Shown here in pieces: positions 17,011 to 25,322 of a DNA stretch of 64,000 nt. Both the position numbers and the translations under genes were made by a program. Position 1 is the stretch's first letter. Every line of letters begins with the position of its first letter. The notes below the pieces were generated by a model. That model was not told the origin of the DNA. It ran no database searches and saw only the letters and a program-made list of their open reading frames with translations. This DNA comes from Bacillota bacterium (GTDB lineage Bacteria > Bacillota > Clostridia > Oscillospirales > Ruminococcaceae). The stretch lies in the NCBI GenBank assembly GCA_023418925.1, contig JAEZYS010000011.1, positions 1-64,000 on the forward strand, given 5' to 3'.

Positions 17011-18405
17011 ATGTCTAAAATTAAAATAACCGAAACAGTTTTACGTGACGCTCATCAATCATTAATTGCAACAAGAATGCCAATTGAAGATATGCTTCCG
17101 ATTCTCTCAAAGATGGACAAGGTTGGTTATTATTCTGCAGAAGTATGGGGCGGTGCAACTTTTGATTCATGCCTTAGATTCTTGAATGAGGATCCATGGG
17201 AACGACTTCGTACTATTAGAAAAAATATGCCTAATACAAAGCTTCAGATGCTTTTCAGGGGACAGAATATGCTTGGTTACCGTCATTATGCTGATGACGT
17301 CCTTGAATATTTTGTTCAGAAGGCAGTTGCAAACGGTATTGATATAATCAGGATTTTTGATGCTCTCAATGATATCAGAAACCTTAAAACAGCTATTTCA
17401 GCTACTAAAAAGGAAGGCGCTCATGCTCAGGTTGCTATTTCATATACTCTCGGTGAAGTCTTCACTACAGATTACTATGTGAATTATGCAAAGCAGATTG
17501 AAGCTGAAGGTGCTGATTCTATCTGTATCAAAGATATGGCTGCTCTTCTTACACCGTACAAAACAGCTGAACTTACAAAGGCACTTAAAGATGCTGTAAA
17601 GATTCCTGTTCAGCTTCATACTCACTATACTTCCGGACTTGCTTCAATGTGTCTGTTGAAGGGTATTGAAAACGGTGCTGACATAATCGATACAGCAATG
17701 TCACCACTTGCACTTGGTACATCCCATGCTCCGACAGAGTCTATGGTTGCTGCATTACAGGGTACAGAATACGATACAGGTCTTGATCTCGTTCTGCTTA
17801 ATGAAATCAGGGATTATTTCATGACACTCCGCAAAAAATACATTGACAGCGGATTGCTTGATCCTAAGATGCTTGCAGTTGATGCAAATGCACTGATATA
17901 TCAGGTTCCTGGCGGAATGCTTTCAAATCTTCTCTCTCAGCTTAAGCAGGCTGGAAAAGAGGACAAGCTTAATGATGTGCTTAATGAAGTGCCTAACGTT
18001 CGTAAGGATGCAGGTTTCCCTCCTCTTGTTACACCTACTTCACAGATTGTTGGTACACAGGCTGTATTTAATGTCATTACAGGAGAAAGATATAAGACTG
18101 TTACTAAGGAGTTTAAGAACCTTGTTAAAGGCGAATATGGTAAAACTCCATCAATAATTGATCCTGAATTCAGAAAGATGATTCTTAAGGATGAGGAGCC
18201 TATTGAATGCCGTCCTGCAGATCTTATTACTCCTGAACTTGATAAGCTTAAGGAAGAGGCTGCTGAATGGATTGAACAGGAAGAAGATGTTCTCAGCTAC
18301 GCTATGTTCCCACAGGTAGCTCCTAAGTTCTTCGCTGCAAGAAGAGATAAAAAGTATGGAATTGACGCTAATTCCGATGTACAGAATAAAATTCATGCTG
18401 TTTGA
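17011..18405 (+). CDS. oadA: pyruvate/oxaloacetate carboxyltransferase subunit (OadA/5S-like)
   Basis: A 464-residue protein with an N-terminal HMGL-like TIM barrel (about 1-280; ETVLRDAHQS, EVWGGATFD, metal-binding LHTHYTSG) and a conserved carboxylase domain (about 300-460). It exchanges a carboxyl group between oxaloacetate/pyruvate and carboxybiotin. No C-terminal biotinyl domain is fused; the separate carrier upstream fills that role. No OadB sodium-pump gene is present, which argues for a soluble transcarboxylase-like complex unless OadB is elsewhere. A strong terminator follows. Confidence 0.9.
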   Translation: MSKIKITETVLRDAHQSLIATRMPIEDMLPILSKMDKVGYYSAEVWGGATFDSCLRFLNEDPWERLRTIRKNMPNTKLQMLFRGQNMLGYRHYADDVLEYFVQKAVANGIDIIRIFDALNDIRNLKTAISATKKEGAHAQVAISYTLGEVFTTDYYVNYAKQIEAEGADSICIKDMAALLTPYKTAELTKALKDAVKIPVQLHTHYTSGLASMCLLKGIENGADIIDTAMSPLALGTSHAPTESMVAALQGTEYDTGLDLVLLNEIRDYFMTLRKKYIDSGLLDPKMLAVDANALIYQVPGGMLSNLLSQLKQAGKEDKLNDVLNEVPNVRKDAGFPPLVTPTSQIVGTQAVFNVITGERYKTVTKEFKNLVKGEYGKTPSIIDPEFRKMILKDEEPIECRPADLITPELDKLKEEAAEWIEQEEDVLSYAMFPQVAPKFFAARRDKKYGIDANSDVQNKIHAV

Positions 18406-18423
18406 TAAATAGCTTAAATAATT

Positions 18424-18460
18424 AAAACCGGTATTGTTTTTTAAACAATACCGGTTTTTT
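18424..18460 (+). terminator. intrinsic terminator after oadA
   Basis: A 16-bp stem, 18424-18439 with 18443-18458, has a 3-nt loop and a T run. It ends the carboxyltransferase operon. Confidence 0.92.
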
Positions 18461-18563
18461 ATTCAGAAATTCTATTCATTGGCAGACATAAATATGTGTA
18501 GAATTAGCTTATGAATTTTTATGTAAAGTAACAAATCTGTAAATATAAAAAACATAAATCGAG

Positions 18564-18598
18564 AATCGACAAGTTTTATAAAATGTCCACTTTATAAT
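18564..18598 (+). promoter_or_regulatory. putative Spo0A-controlled spoIIG promoter
   Basis: A close match to the 0A box (TTGTCGATT on the minus strand, 18564-18572) sits upstream of TATAAT at 18593-18598. No good -35 is present, and the box overlaps the -35 region. This is the arrangement known for spoIIG in Bacillus, where Spo0A~P activates sigma-A. Confidence 0.55.
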
Positions 18599-18631
18599 TG
18601 AATTAATGTTTAACAAAGGTGGAGACAAGAT

Positions 18632-19477
18632 ATGTACATTTATGTTGATGTGTTGATAATAGTAAATGTATATGTTAATTACTTTCTATTAAAGTCCACA
18701 GCTAAGCTGACCCATACTCATTTAAATACGGTACGTTGTATTTTAAGTTCAATAATGGGAAGTCTATTTTCTTTTCTCATTTTTCTTCCTCATCTGCCAC
18801 TAATACTTCTTACTCTAATAAGATTATTGTCAGCCATACTTATTGTTTTTGTAGCTTTCAATGAAAAAAAGCTGAGAATGCTTTTTAAGATGTCACTGAT
18901 ATTTCTGTTAATAAGTGTAGCTTTCGCAGGTGTTGAATATGCTTTTTCATTGCTTTCGAATAAAAATTCTGTATTATTCTTCAATTCAGTACTGTATGTA
19001 AATATTTCTTTGCTGACACTTGTAATATCAACGATTATATCCTATTTAATTATATCATTGTTTAGGTACTATATAGACCACAGCAATGAAACTGACAGGG
19101 ATTTTTCTATAATAATAAGTTTACATAACAAGCAGGCTATAATAAAAGCAAAGTGTGATTCATGCAACAATCTTGTGGATGCTTTTTCAGGTCGTCCGGT
19201 TATCATTTGCAGCAAAACCGGCGTAGATAAAATCTTTAATCAGGACTATCTTAATGATATATTTTCAGATAATTTTGATAACTATAACAACAAAGACGGT
19301 TGGCGAATCATTCCTTACAGTACAATAGATTCAACTGGACTTATACGTTGTTTTAAACCAGACAGCGTCCTTATTAAAGATTGCATATCCAATAAAATAA
19401 AGAATGTAGAAGTATATATAGGGATATCTGAAAAAGATATTGAATATGCAATTTTTAACCCTAAAATATTGAATTAG
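18632..19477 (+). CDS. spoIIGA: sigma-E processing peptidase SpoIIGA
   Basis: A 281-residue protein with five or so N-terminal membrane helices (residues 1-150) and a cytosolic aspartic protease-like domain. The catalytic segment reads KCDSCNNLVDAFSGRPV, with Asp176 as the presumed nucleophile. The Gly that normally follows Asp-Ser/Thr is Cys here. It cleaves the pro-sequence of sigma-E in the mother cell after septation. It is directly upstream of sigE with 13 bases between, the universal arrangement. Start ATG 18632 follows AAAGGTGGAG. Confidence 0.9.
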   Translation: MYIYVDVLIIVNVYVNYFLLKSTAKLTHTHLNTVRCILSSIMGSLFSFLIFLPHLPLILLTLIRLLSAILIVFVAFNEKKLRMLFKMSLIFLLISVAFAGVEYAFSLLSNKNSVLFFNSVLYVNISLLTLVISTIISYLIISLFRYYIDHSNETDRDFSIIISLHNKQAIIKAKCDSCNNLVDAFSGRPVIICSKTGVDKIFNQDYLNDIFSDNFDNYNNKDGWRIIPYSTIDSTGLIRCFKPDSVLIKDCISNKIKNVEVYIGISEKDIEYAIFNPKILN

Positions 19478-19490
19478 AAAGGTGATCAGA

Positions 19491-20204
19491 ATGAAATTAA
19501 TTGAATTCATTAAGAAGTTAATATATAAAATTAGGCTTAAACTTTCAGGAGCAAATATATTTTATGTAAATGGTACTGAGACACTTCCTGCACCCCTGTC
19601 AAAGGAACAGGAATCAGAAACATTCAGAATGCTCGAATTTGATGAACGTAAAGCCCGTGAGAAGCTTATTACACATAATCTCCGACTTGTTGTATATATA
19701 GCCAAAAAGTTTGAATCCACAGGTGTAGGTGTAGAAGACTTGGTTTCCATCGGAACAATAGGACTAATAAAAGCTGTTAATACATTCTGTCCAAATAAAA
19801 ATATTAAGCTTGCAACATATGCCTCAAGATGTATTGAAAATGAAATCCTGATGTTTTTAAGAAAATCTTCACAGTATAAAAATGAAGTTTCAATAGATGA
19901 ACCGCTGAATATCGATTGGGATGGAAATGAATTGTTGTTATCCGATATTCTTGGAACTGATGAAGATACTGTCAATGGAAATCTTGAGAATGAGGCAGAA
20001 AAAAGTATACTTATAGAAGTTGTAAATCAACTTTCACCTCGTGAAAAGGTAATTATGGAAATGCGTTTCGGATTAAAATCGGGAAAGGAAAAGACACAAA
20101 AAGAAGTGGCTGATTTAATAGGAATATCGCAGTCATACATATCCAGATTGGAAAAAAGAATTATTAAGAAAATAAGAAGAGAATTTAATAGAATTACTAA
20201 CTAG
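19491..20204 (+). CDS. sigE: sporulation sigma factor sigma-E
   Basis: A 237-residue sigma-70 factor. The N-terminal ~28 residues form an amphipathic pro-sequence (MKLIEFIKKLIYKIRLKL) removed by SpoIIGA, followed by the conserved NGTETLPAPLSKEQE. Regions 2 (VEDLVSIGTIGLIKAV) and 4 (SYISRLEKRIIKK) are intact. It drives early mother-cell transcription. ATG 19491 is chosen because GAAAGGTGAT at 19477-19486 contains the alternative GTG start. Confidence 0.96.
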   Translation: MKLIEFIKKLIYKIRLKLSGANIFYVNGTETLPAPLSKEQESETFRMLEFDERKAREKLITHNLRLVVYIAKKFESTGVGVEDLVSIGTIGLIKAVNTFCPNKNIKLATYASRCIENEILMFLRKSSQYKNEVSIDEPLNIDWDGNELLLSDILGTDEDTVNGNLENEAEKSILIEVVNQLSPREKVIMEMRFGLKSGKEKTQKEVADLIGISQSYISRLEKRIIKKIRREFNRITN

Positions 20205-20250
20205 ATTGTGGGAATATTTTACTTGAAGCAGAAATGAATATATAACAAAG

Positions 20251-20286
20251 CTTCTGACAATAATCATATAAAGATTATGTCAGGAG
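20251..20286 (+). promoter_or_regulatory. hairpin masking the sigG ribosome binding site
   Basis: Bases 20251-20258 and 20260-20265 pair with 20279-20286 and 20273-20278, giving a 14-bp stem with one bulged A and a 7-nt loop. The sigG ribosome binding site AGGAG (20282-20286) lies wholly within the 3' arm. No T run follows, so this is not a convincing terminator. It probably damps sigG translation. Confidence 0.65.
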
Positions 20287-20295
20287 CTATTTATT

Positions 20296-21066
20296 ATGTA
20301 TTATAATAAAGTTGATATTAGCGGAGTTGATACATCAAAGCTAATAGTTCTAAAAGAACCTGAAAAAATGGAATTACTGAAAAGGTACAGAAATGGTGAT
20401 AAGAGTGCCAGAGATAAGCTTATAAGCGGTAATTTGAGGCTTGTACTTAGCGTAATTCAGAAATTCATCGGTAAAGGTGAAAATGCAGATGACTTATTTC
20501 AGATTGGATGTATCGGCTTAATTAAGGCAATTGACAATTTTAACACTGATCTTGACGTGAGATTTTCAACATATGCAGTTCCAATGATATGTGGAGAAGT
20601 CCGCCGTTATATGCGGGACAATAACCCAATCAGAGTAAGCCGATCTTTAAGAGATCTTGCATACAAAGCTATGCAGGCTAAAGAGATATTAACAAGTAAA
20701 AACCAGAAAGAGCCAACAATTAAGGAAATTGCTGATTTGATAGAATTTAAGCAGTCTGATGTTGTTATGGCCCTTGAGAGTATATCTGATCCTGTTTCAC
20801 TGTATGAGCCTATTTATTCAGATGTAGGTGACACACTGTATGTTCTTGATCAGGTAGGCGATAAGAACGATGATTCCAACTGGTTAGATGAAATATCTTT
20901 AAAAGAGGCAATAAGTATGTTACAGCCAAGAGAGAAAAATATATTATATTTAAGGTTTTTCCTAGGTAAAACCCAAGTCGAAGTTGCAAATGAAATAGGA
21001 ATATCACAAGCCCAGGTTTCAAGACTTGAAAAAAATACCCTTAATAAAATAAAAGGTAAAATATAA
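20296..21066 (+). CDS. sigG: sporulation sigma factor sigma-G
   Basis: A 256-residue sigma factor very similar to Bacillus SigG throughout. Features include KVDISGVDTSKL at the start, region 2 (ADDLFQIGCIGLIKAIDNF), DNNPIRVSRSLRDLAYKA, and region 4 ending ISQAQVSRLEKNTLNKIKGK. It controls late forespore genes. The spoIIGA-sigE-sigG order is conserved in Firmicutes; sigma-E read-through followed by forespore transcription is expected. Its ribosome binding site is sequestered in a hairpin. A strong terminator follows. Confidence 0.97.
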   Translation: MYYNKVDISGVDTSKLIVLKEPEKMELLKRYRNGDKSARDKLISGNLRLVLSVIQKFIGKGENADDLFQIGCIGLIKAIDNFNTDLDVRFSTYAVPMICGEVRRYMRDNNPIRVSRSLRDLAYKAMQAKEILTSKNQKEPTIKEIADLIEFKQSDVVMALESISDPVSLYEPIYSDVGDTLYVLDQVGDKNDDSNWLDEISLKEAISMLQPREKNILYLRFFLGKTQVEVANEIGISQAQVSRLEKNTLNKIKGKI

Positions 21067-21067
21067 A

Positions 21068-21117
21068 TATAGCTCCTGTTTTATATAAGCAGGAGCTATA
21101 CGCTTTTTTTAACATAA
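21068..21117 (+). terminator. intrinsic terminator after sigG
   Basis: An 11-bp stem (21068-21078 with 21090-21100) is followed by CGCTTTTTTT. It ends the spoIIG transcript. Confidence 0.85.
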
Positions 21118-21278
21118 TAACTTATTATTTATTAGTAGTTATAATGATTTACATATAAATATTTATAATGAATAGGAGTAGTAATTAACATGAGAAGTAA
21201 CTTTATTGTTACCCTTAGGAATAAGTGTTACATATAGGCAATCTTTAATTACAATAATATTACATATTATGAATATTA

Positions 21279-21308
21279 TTGCAATTGGTACATCTTGTGA
21301 TATATAAT
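21279..21308 (+). promoter_or_regulatory. putative sigma-A promoter for the lipoprotein cluster
   Basis: TTGCAA (21279-21284) and TATAAT (21303-21308) are 18 bases apart, 33 bases before the TTG start. Confidence 0.5.
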
Positions 21309-21341
21309 TAATATGTAATAGAAAACAAGGGGGGTATCTTA

Positions 21342-22724
21342 TTGAAAAAGTTGTTTATGCTAGTGCTTGCTGTTGCTATACTTACTGGGTGTACAGCAAA
21401 AACAGAAGTTGTTTCTGAAACTACTGCGGGCGAAACATCCAGAACTGAAATTACTTCAACAATAGAAACTACAAAATCAGAAACTACTTTGACAGAAACC
21501 ACTGTTCTTCCTGAAGAAGAAAAAACTGATTATTCAACACTTGATGGAATTAAAAATTACCTTTTAAATAATGTAGAATCTGAATACGGCGAATATGTGC
21601 TTGCAGATCTTGACCAAAATGGTTATCCTGAGGTAATGTTTGGTTTCTGGGATGGTTCTGGAAGCGGATTCCGAACATTAGAGATAGTGGCATACAATGG
21701 CGAAGAAATAAAGGAAGATAAACTTTTTATATCTCATTTAAATGAAATTTTGCTTTATCGGCAAAGTGATGATAAATATTTTTATGTAACTACAGAAATA
21801 TGGGGTGACGGAGGATATTCTATAGCAAACTCAAAAAAGATTACTTTAGATGATAAAGATAATTTTTATGAGCAGGAAATAGCCTGCTGCAGCGAGTATT
21901 ATCAATTTGCATCTGATTCACTTGAATATTGCTATATAACCGACAACTTTGTAGACGGAAAGCTTGTTGAGCCTTATGGATTTTCTGAATACTATAAAAT
22001 TAATGACTTTCTTACAGATAGCGGAGAAATAAAAATTCCGTATGAAAATGCACTTAAGGATTATCTATCACAATATGAATTTGTTAAGGCAGTTGATGTT
22101 AAAGCCATTTGGGATTATGATGATAATTATGGCATCAGAAAGCAGAAAATTGATTCTGCACTTGACAAGTTTAGAGGTGCGGAAATTACCGATGGTATTG
22201 AATTCATGGAGCCTGTCGAGCCAACTATAGAATATATTGAATTCAATGGAGAAAAATACGACAAATTGTCTTACCACATAGGGATTAAATTGGTTGACAA
22301 CAATGTTGATTTAAATTTACTTGAAAATTTTCCAAATCTGTGCAGTGTTTGCATATACAGCGAAAGCGGTGTTACAATTGATATTTCTCCAATACTTAAC
22401 AATCCTAAAATCAAGGAGCTTGCTTTAAGCGGTAATCTTTATGTAGATAATGAGAAAATAACAACATCAAAGAATCTTAAAATGATTAACCTATTTGGGC
22501 TTGATGATATAACTTATGTTTCAAAGCTTGAAAGTATTGACTATGCTTACATTGAACCGAGTTATGAAAATGATGATATAAATTATTTTAAGCCATTATA
22601 TGAATTACCTAATTTAAAGTGGCTTGAGTTTAATGGAATGGGAACAGCTGTAACAACTGAACAATATAAACAATTGCAGGAGAACCTCCCAGATTGCATA
22701 TTTTCATGGAATAAGGTAGGATGA
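21342..22724 (+). CDS. lipoprotein with EF-hand-like and leucine-rich-like segments
   Basis: A 460-residue secreted lipoprotein: signal peptide with lipobox LTGC, lipidated Cys17. A Thr/Glu-rich spacer covers residues 18-65. Next comes a domain with LADLDQNGYPEVMFGFWDG, which resembles FG-GAP/EF-hand-like loops of repeat lipoproteins. The C-terminal ~150 residues have short leucine-rich-like strands (ISPILNNPKIKELALSGN, LPNLKWLEFNG). No catalytic motif is visible. TTG start with AAGGGGGG. It is the first of four paralogous lipoproteins; no function can be assigned. Confidence 0.75.
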   Translation: MKKLFMLVLAVAILTGCTAKTEVVSETTAGETSRTEITSTIETTKSETTLTETTVLPEEEKTDYSTLDGIKNYLLNNVESEYGEYVLADLDQNGYPEVMFGFWDGSGSGFRTLEIVAYNGEEIKEDKLFISHLNEILLYRQSDDKYFYVTTEIWGDGGYSIANSKKITLDDKDNFYEQEIACCSEYYQFASDSLEYCYITDNFVDGKLVEPYGFSEYYKINDFLTDSGEIKIPYENALKDYLSQYEFVKAVDVKAIWDYDDNYGIRKQKIDSALDKFRGAEITDGIEFMEPVEPTIEYIEFNGEKYDKLSYHIGIKLVDNNVDLNLLENFPNLCSVCIYSESGVTIDISPILNNPKIKELALSGNLYVDNEKITTSKNLKMINLFGLDDITYVSKLESIDYAYIEPSYENDDINYFKPLYELPNLKWLEFNGMGTAVTTEQYKQLQENLPDCIFSWNKVG

Positions 22725-22728
22725 CAAG

Positions 22729-23901
22729 ATGAAAAAACTATTTTTTTTTCTTTTTACAATAACAATGCTGACCTCATGTACGGAACAGCTTTCGGTGGAA
22801 GTAACATCTGTGCATGAGGTAGCAACGACAGAGACTACAACAGTCTCTGAAACAATTACTTCCCAGTTAGAAGAAACTACTGTAACTGAAAGTAATGATG
22901 ATACTCTCAATTTTGAACTTATGCCGAATATGCGAATTTTGCAGACAGACTATAATATACAGTCTTACTCCCTACGTTCTCTAGGCGACGGTAAGATTTT
23001 TGCAGGTTATTACAAAGAAAATGATGATTCAAAATACTTGTTAATTTATGATACTGAAACTGACGAAGAAAAAGTTATTTCTTTGCCACAGGACTTTTAT
23101 AATTATGAAGAAATAATAAAGGGTACTGGAGACGACCTTTATGTTCTCACATCTTCATCTCGTGATTTTGGAGAAAATGATGAATTAGTATCATACGCCA
23201 TGAATATTGTTAAAATCAAAACTGATTACAGCGTTGAGTACATGGAAAATGCTACAATTGATGATGTTGGTTTTGATGTTAATGGTCACAGAATTGCCGT
23301 ATGGGATGAAAGTATATATAGTTTAGACTATGAGCCAAGAAAAATTATCGAGGGCATACCGTGGGATACATGCGAATCAAAAAGTATGAAATATAAATAT
23401 TTTAAATTTCCGATTGATGAAAATCACTTTGTTTTCCATACAAGCGGATACGAATGGTCAGGTTATTTCAGTATATATGATTTTACAAAGAATGAAATAA
23501 CCTTTAACTCAGATAATGACAGAACTGCATTCGGATCACATAATAATAAAATATATTCTATATATGCAGCTTATGCAGAAGATTGCAGTAAAGAAATATA
23601 CGTTACTGATGCAAACACCTTTGAAACTTCCATATTTATGGAAATATCACCAAGAGGTATTAATGGAAGTATAGGTTATATATGTATGTCTCCAGATGGA
23701 AAATATATCGCATGTGACTATCTGTGGATAGATGATTCCGATAAATGGCTTCAAGAACTGATAGTTATTGATGTAGAGAAAGAGGAAACTATAGCTACTT
23801 ATAATGTTGGAAACTATACTACTCTGTTCTTTACGGACAATGATACGCTTGCCGTTTCAAATGGTTTCTCTAAAACAATACTTATAGATATACAGCCATA
23901 A
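22729..23901 (+). CDS. lipoprotein, probable beta-propeller
   Basis: A 390-residue lipoprotein with lipobox LTSC (Cys17) and a Thr/Val/Glu spacer to about residue 60. The rest consists of repeating four-strand blocks with patterns such as GDGKIFAGYYKEND, SKYLLIYDTETDEEKVI and SPDGKYIACDYLW. These suggest a WD/TolB-like propeller; this is inferred from pattern only. It begins 4 bases after the upstream lipoprotein stop, so they are co-transcribed. The ligand is unknown. Confidence 0.7.
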   Translation: MKKLFFFLFTITMLTSCTEQLSVEVTSVHEVATTETTTVSETITSQLEETTVTESNDDTLNFELMPNMRILQTDYNIQSYSLRSLGDGKIFAGYYKENDDSKYLLIYDTETDEEKVISLPQDFYNYEEIIKGTGDDLYVLTSSSRDFGENDELVSYAMNIVKIKTDYSVEYMENATIDDVGFDVNGHRIAVWDESIYSLDYEPRKIIEGIPWDTCESKSMKYKYFKFPIDENHFVFHTSGYEWSGYFSIYDFTKNEITFNSDNDRTAFGSHNNKIYSIYAAYAEDCSKEIYVTDANTFETSIFMEISPRGINGSIGYICMSPDGKYIACDYLWIDDSDKWLQELIVIDVEKEETIATYNVGNYTTLFFTDNDTLAVSNGFSKTILIDIQP

Positions 23902-23946
23902 TAAGCATAATAAACTACTTAAAAATGATATTTGATTGAGGTAACT

Positions 23947-25197
23947 ATGAAAAAGCTGCTTATTACAATTTTAGCACTTACACTTCTTACTGGGTGTACA
24001 GCAAAAACAGATGTTGTTTTAGAAATAACTGCGAATGAAACAACAACTACTACATCAATTGAAAAAGCTACAACAACTTCGGAGGTAACAACGGCTACAG
24101 AAGTTACGGAGAATACTACCATATCTAAAGAAGAAACACAAGAATTTACTATAACTCACAGTGCTGTTTCTAAAAACTTTTTTGACAATGATGTGATCTT
24201 TGAGGAAACGTATTTGCCTTTAAAGCAGACGCTGTATTATTCTTATAACAATTCGCATGAGATAACACAGTACGAATATGATATTGCAGGCAATTTAATA
24301 CGAGAGTATAATCCTGAAAGAAATAGTGATATAACATGGGCTTACGAATATAACACTGATGGAACATACAATGCTGTTTTAAAATACAGTAACAATGAAC
24401 TTATAAGAACAACTTATGATAAACGCGGATACTGTACAGGGAATCAGGGACAAAAAAATGAATATAAATTTGATGAGCAAGGTTATCTTATCCTAAAATC
24501 ATTCAGCAATAGTTGCGGAGGAGATATTACAGAATATTCATACGATCAAAGCGGCAGGCTTTCTGAAGAGTGTAATTATGACATATATAATGACGGCGAA
24601 AATATAATAACCCATTACCGACATGAGTATTTAGGAAATGTTGAAAATGTCTATATCAAATATAACGATGAAAAAGAAGTAATGTATCTTATACGTAAAA
24701 GAGATGACAACGGCAGAGTAATCTATGAAAGCGATAACTATGGTGCTAGAAACAAAGACTGCGAGGGCAGTACAATTGTCACTTACAAATATGACGACAA
24801 GGGACGTGTTATTTACGAAAATCATGATACAACCGAGGGCTTTCATGACAATGGTAGCGACCGTTGCTATAATTACAGCTATACAAACGAATATGACGGT
24901 GATATACTAAAAAAGTATACATACTGCTACTGGGGATATACAGAAAGTATCCAGTATTTCTATGAAGGTGACCGGATAATTAAAGTTGTGAGAATTTTTT
25001 CTGGAGGCTCAGATGATTTGAACTGCAATTATCCTGAAGAATATTTGACCGAATATAAATATGAAGATGATGGTGCAAAAATGATTATGAAAAGCTATAA
25101 TGCTGATGGAACTCTTCTTGAAGAGACTGAATATGCTTACTTGAAGAAAATTAAGACGGATATTCAGTATCTAACTTATTATGAAATACATCCCTGA
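23947..25197 (+). CDS. lipoprotein with YD (RHS-like) repeats
   Basis: A 416-residue lipoprotein: lipobox LTGC with Cys17, Thr-rich spacer to about residue 65, then many YD-type repeats (YEYDIAGNLIREYN, YSYDQSGRLSEECNYD, YKYDDKGRVIYENHD). YD repeats form beta-shells in RHS/Tc proteins, but no toxin domain follows here. The DNA around the lipobox and next ~15 codons is nearly identical to the first lipoprotein, showing duplication. ATG 23947 follows GAGGT; an in-frame TTG at 23932 has no ribosome binding site. Confidence 0.75.
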   Translation: MKKLLITILALTLLTGCTAKTDVVLEITANETTTTTSIEKATTTSEVTTATEVTENTTISKEETQEFTITHSAVSKNFFDNDVIFEETYLPLKQTLYYSYNNSHEITQYEYDIAGNLIREYNPERNSDITWAYEYNTDGTYNAVLKYSNNELIRTTYDKRGYCTGNQGQKNEYKFDEQGYLILKSFSNSCGGDITEYSYDQSGRLSEECNYDIYNDGENIITHYRHEYLGNVENVYIKYNDEKEVMYLIRKRDDNGRVIYESDNYGARNKDCEGSTIVTYKYDDKGRVIYENHDTTEGFHDNGSDRCYNYSYTNEYDGDILKKYTYCYWGYTESIQYFYEGDRIIKVVRIFSGGSDDLNCNYPEEYLTEYKYEDDGAKMIMKSYNADGTLLEETEYAYLKKIKTDIQYLTYYEIHP

Positions 25198-25203
25198 TAT
25201 TTC

Positions 25204-25245
25204 GGTGCTCAACCGGACTTAAACCGAAATAAATTTTACTCCAAA
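25204..25245 (-). pseudogene. decayed tRNA-Leu 3' half
   Basis: The segment keeps AACCGGACTT, AACCG six bases' spacing from ATTTTACTCC, and the flanking GGTGC, in the same order and near-identical spacing as the T-arm and variable arm of the tRNA-Leu at 161-244. The 5' half (acceptor 5' strand, D arm, anticodon arm) is missing, and the T-loop TTCAAGT is altered to TTTAAGT. It cannot be functional. Orientation matches the intact gene. Confidence 0.7.
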
Positions 25246-25262
25246 TTATAACAGTAAAGTAG

Positions 25263-25291
25263 TTGACACCATTAAAAACTTGGAATATAAT
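25263..25291 (+). promoter_or_regulatory. strong sigma-A promoter for the fourth lipoprotein
   Basis: A consensus TTGACA (25263-25268) and TATAAT (25286-25291) are 17 bases apart, 31 bases upstream of the start codon and just after the tRNA remnant. Confidence 0.85.
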
Positions 25292-25322
25292 TGTATTACA
25301 AAAAAATTGACGGAGTGATTAT

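Noticed and set aside
20251..20290. Terminator between sigE and sigG
   Set aside because: The hairpin lacks a T run and its 3' arm contains the sigG ribosome binding site, which fits translational control better.
244..25204. A genomic island bounded by tRNA-Leu and its remnant
   Set aside because: The intervening DNA is mostly core housekeeping and sporulation genes, with no integrase; the remnant may instead mark an older, local event.
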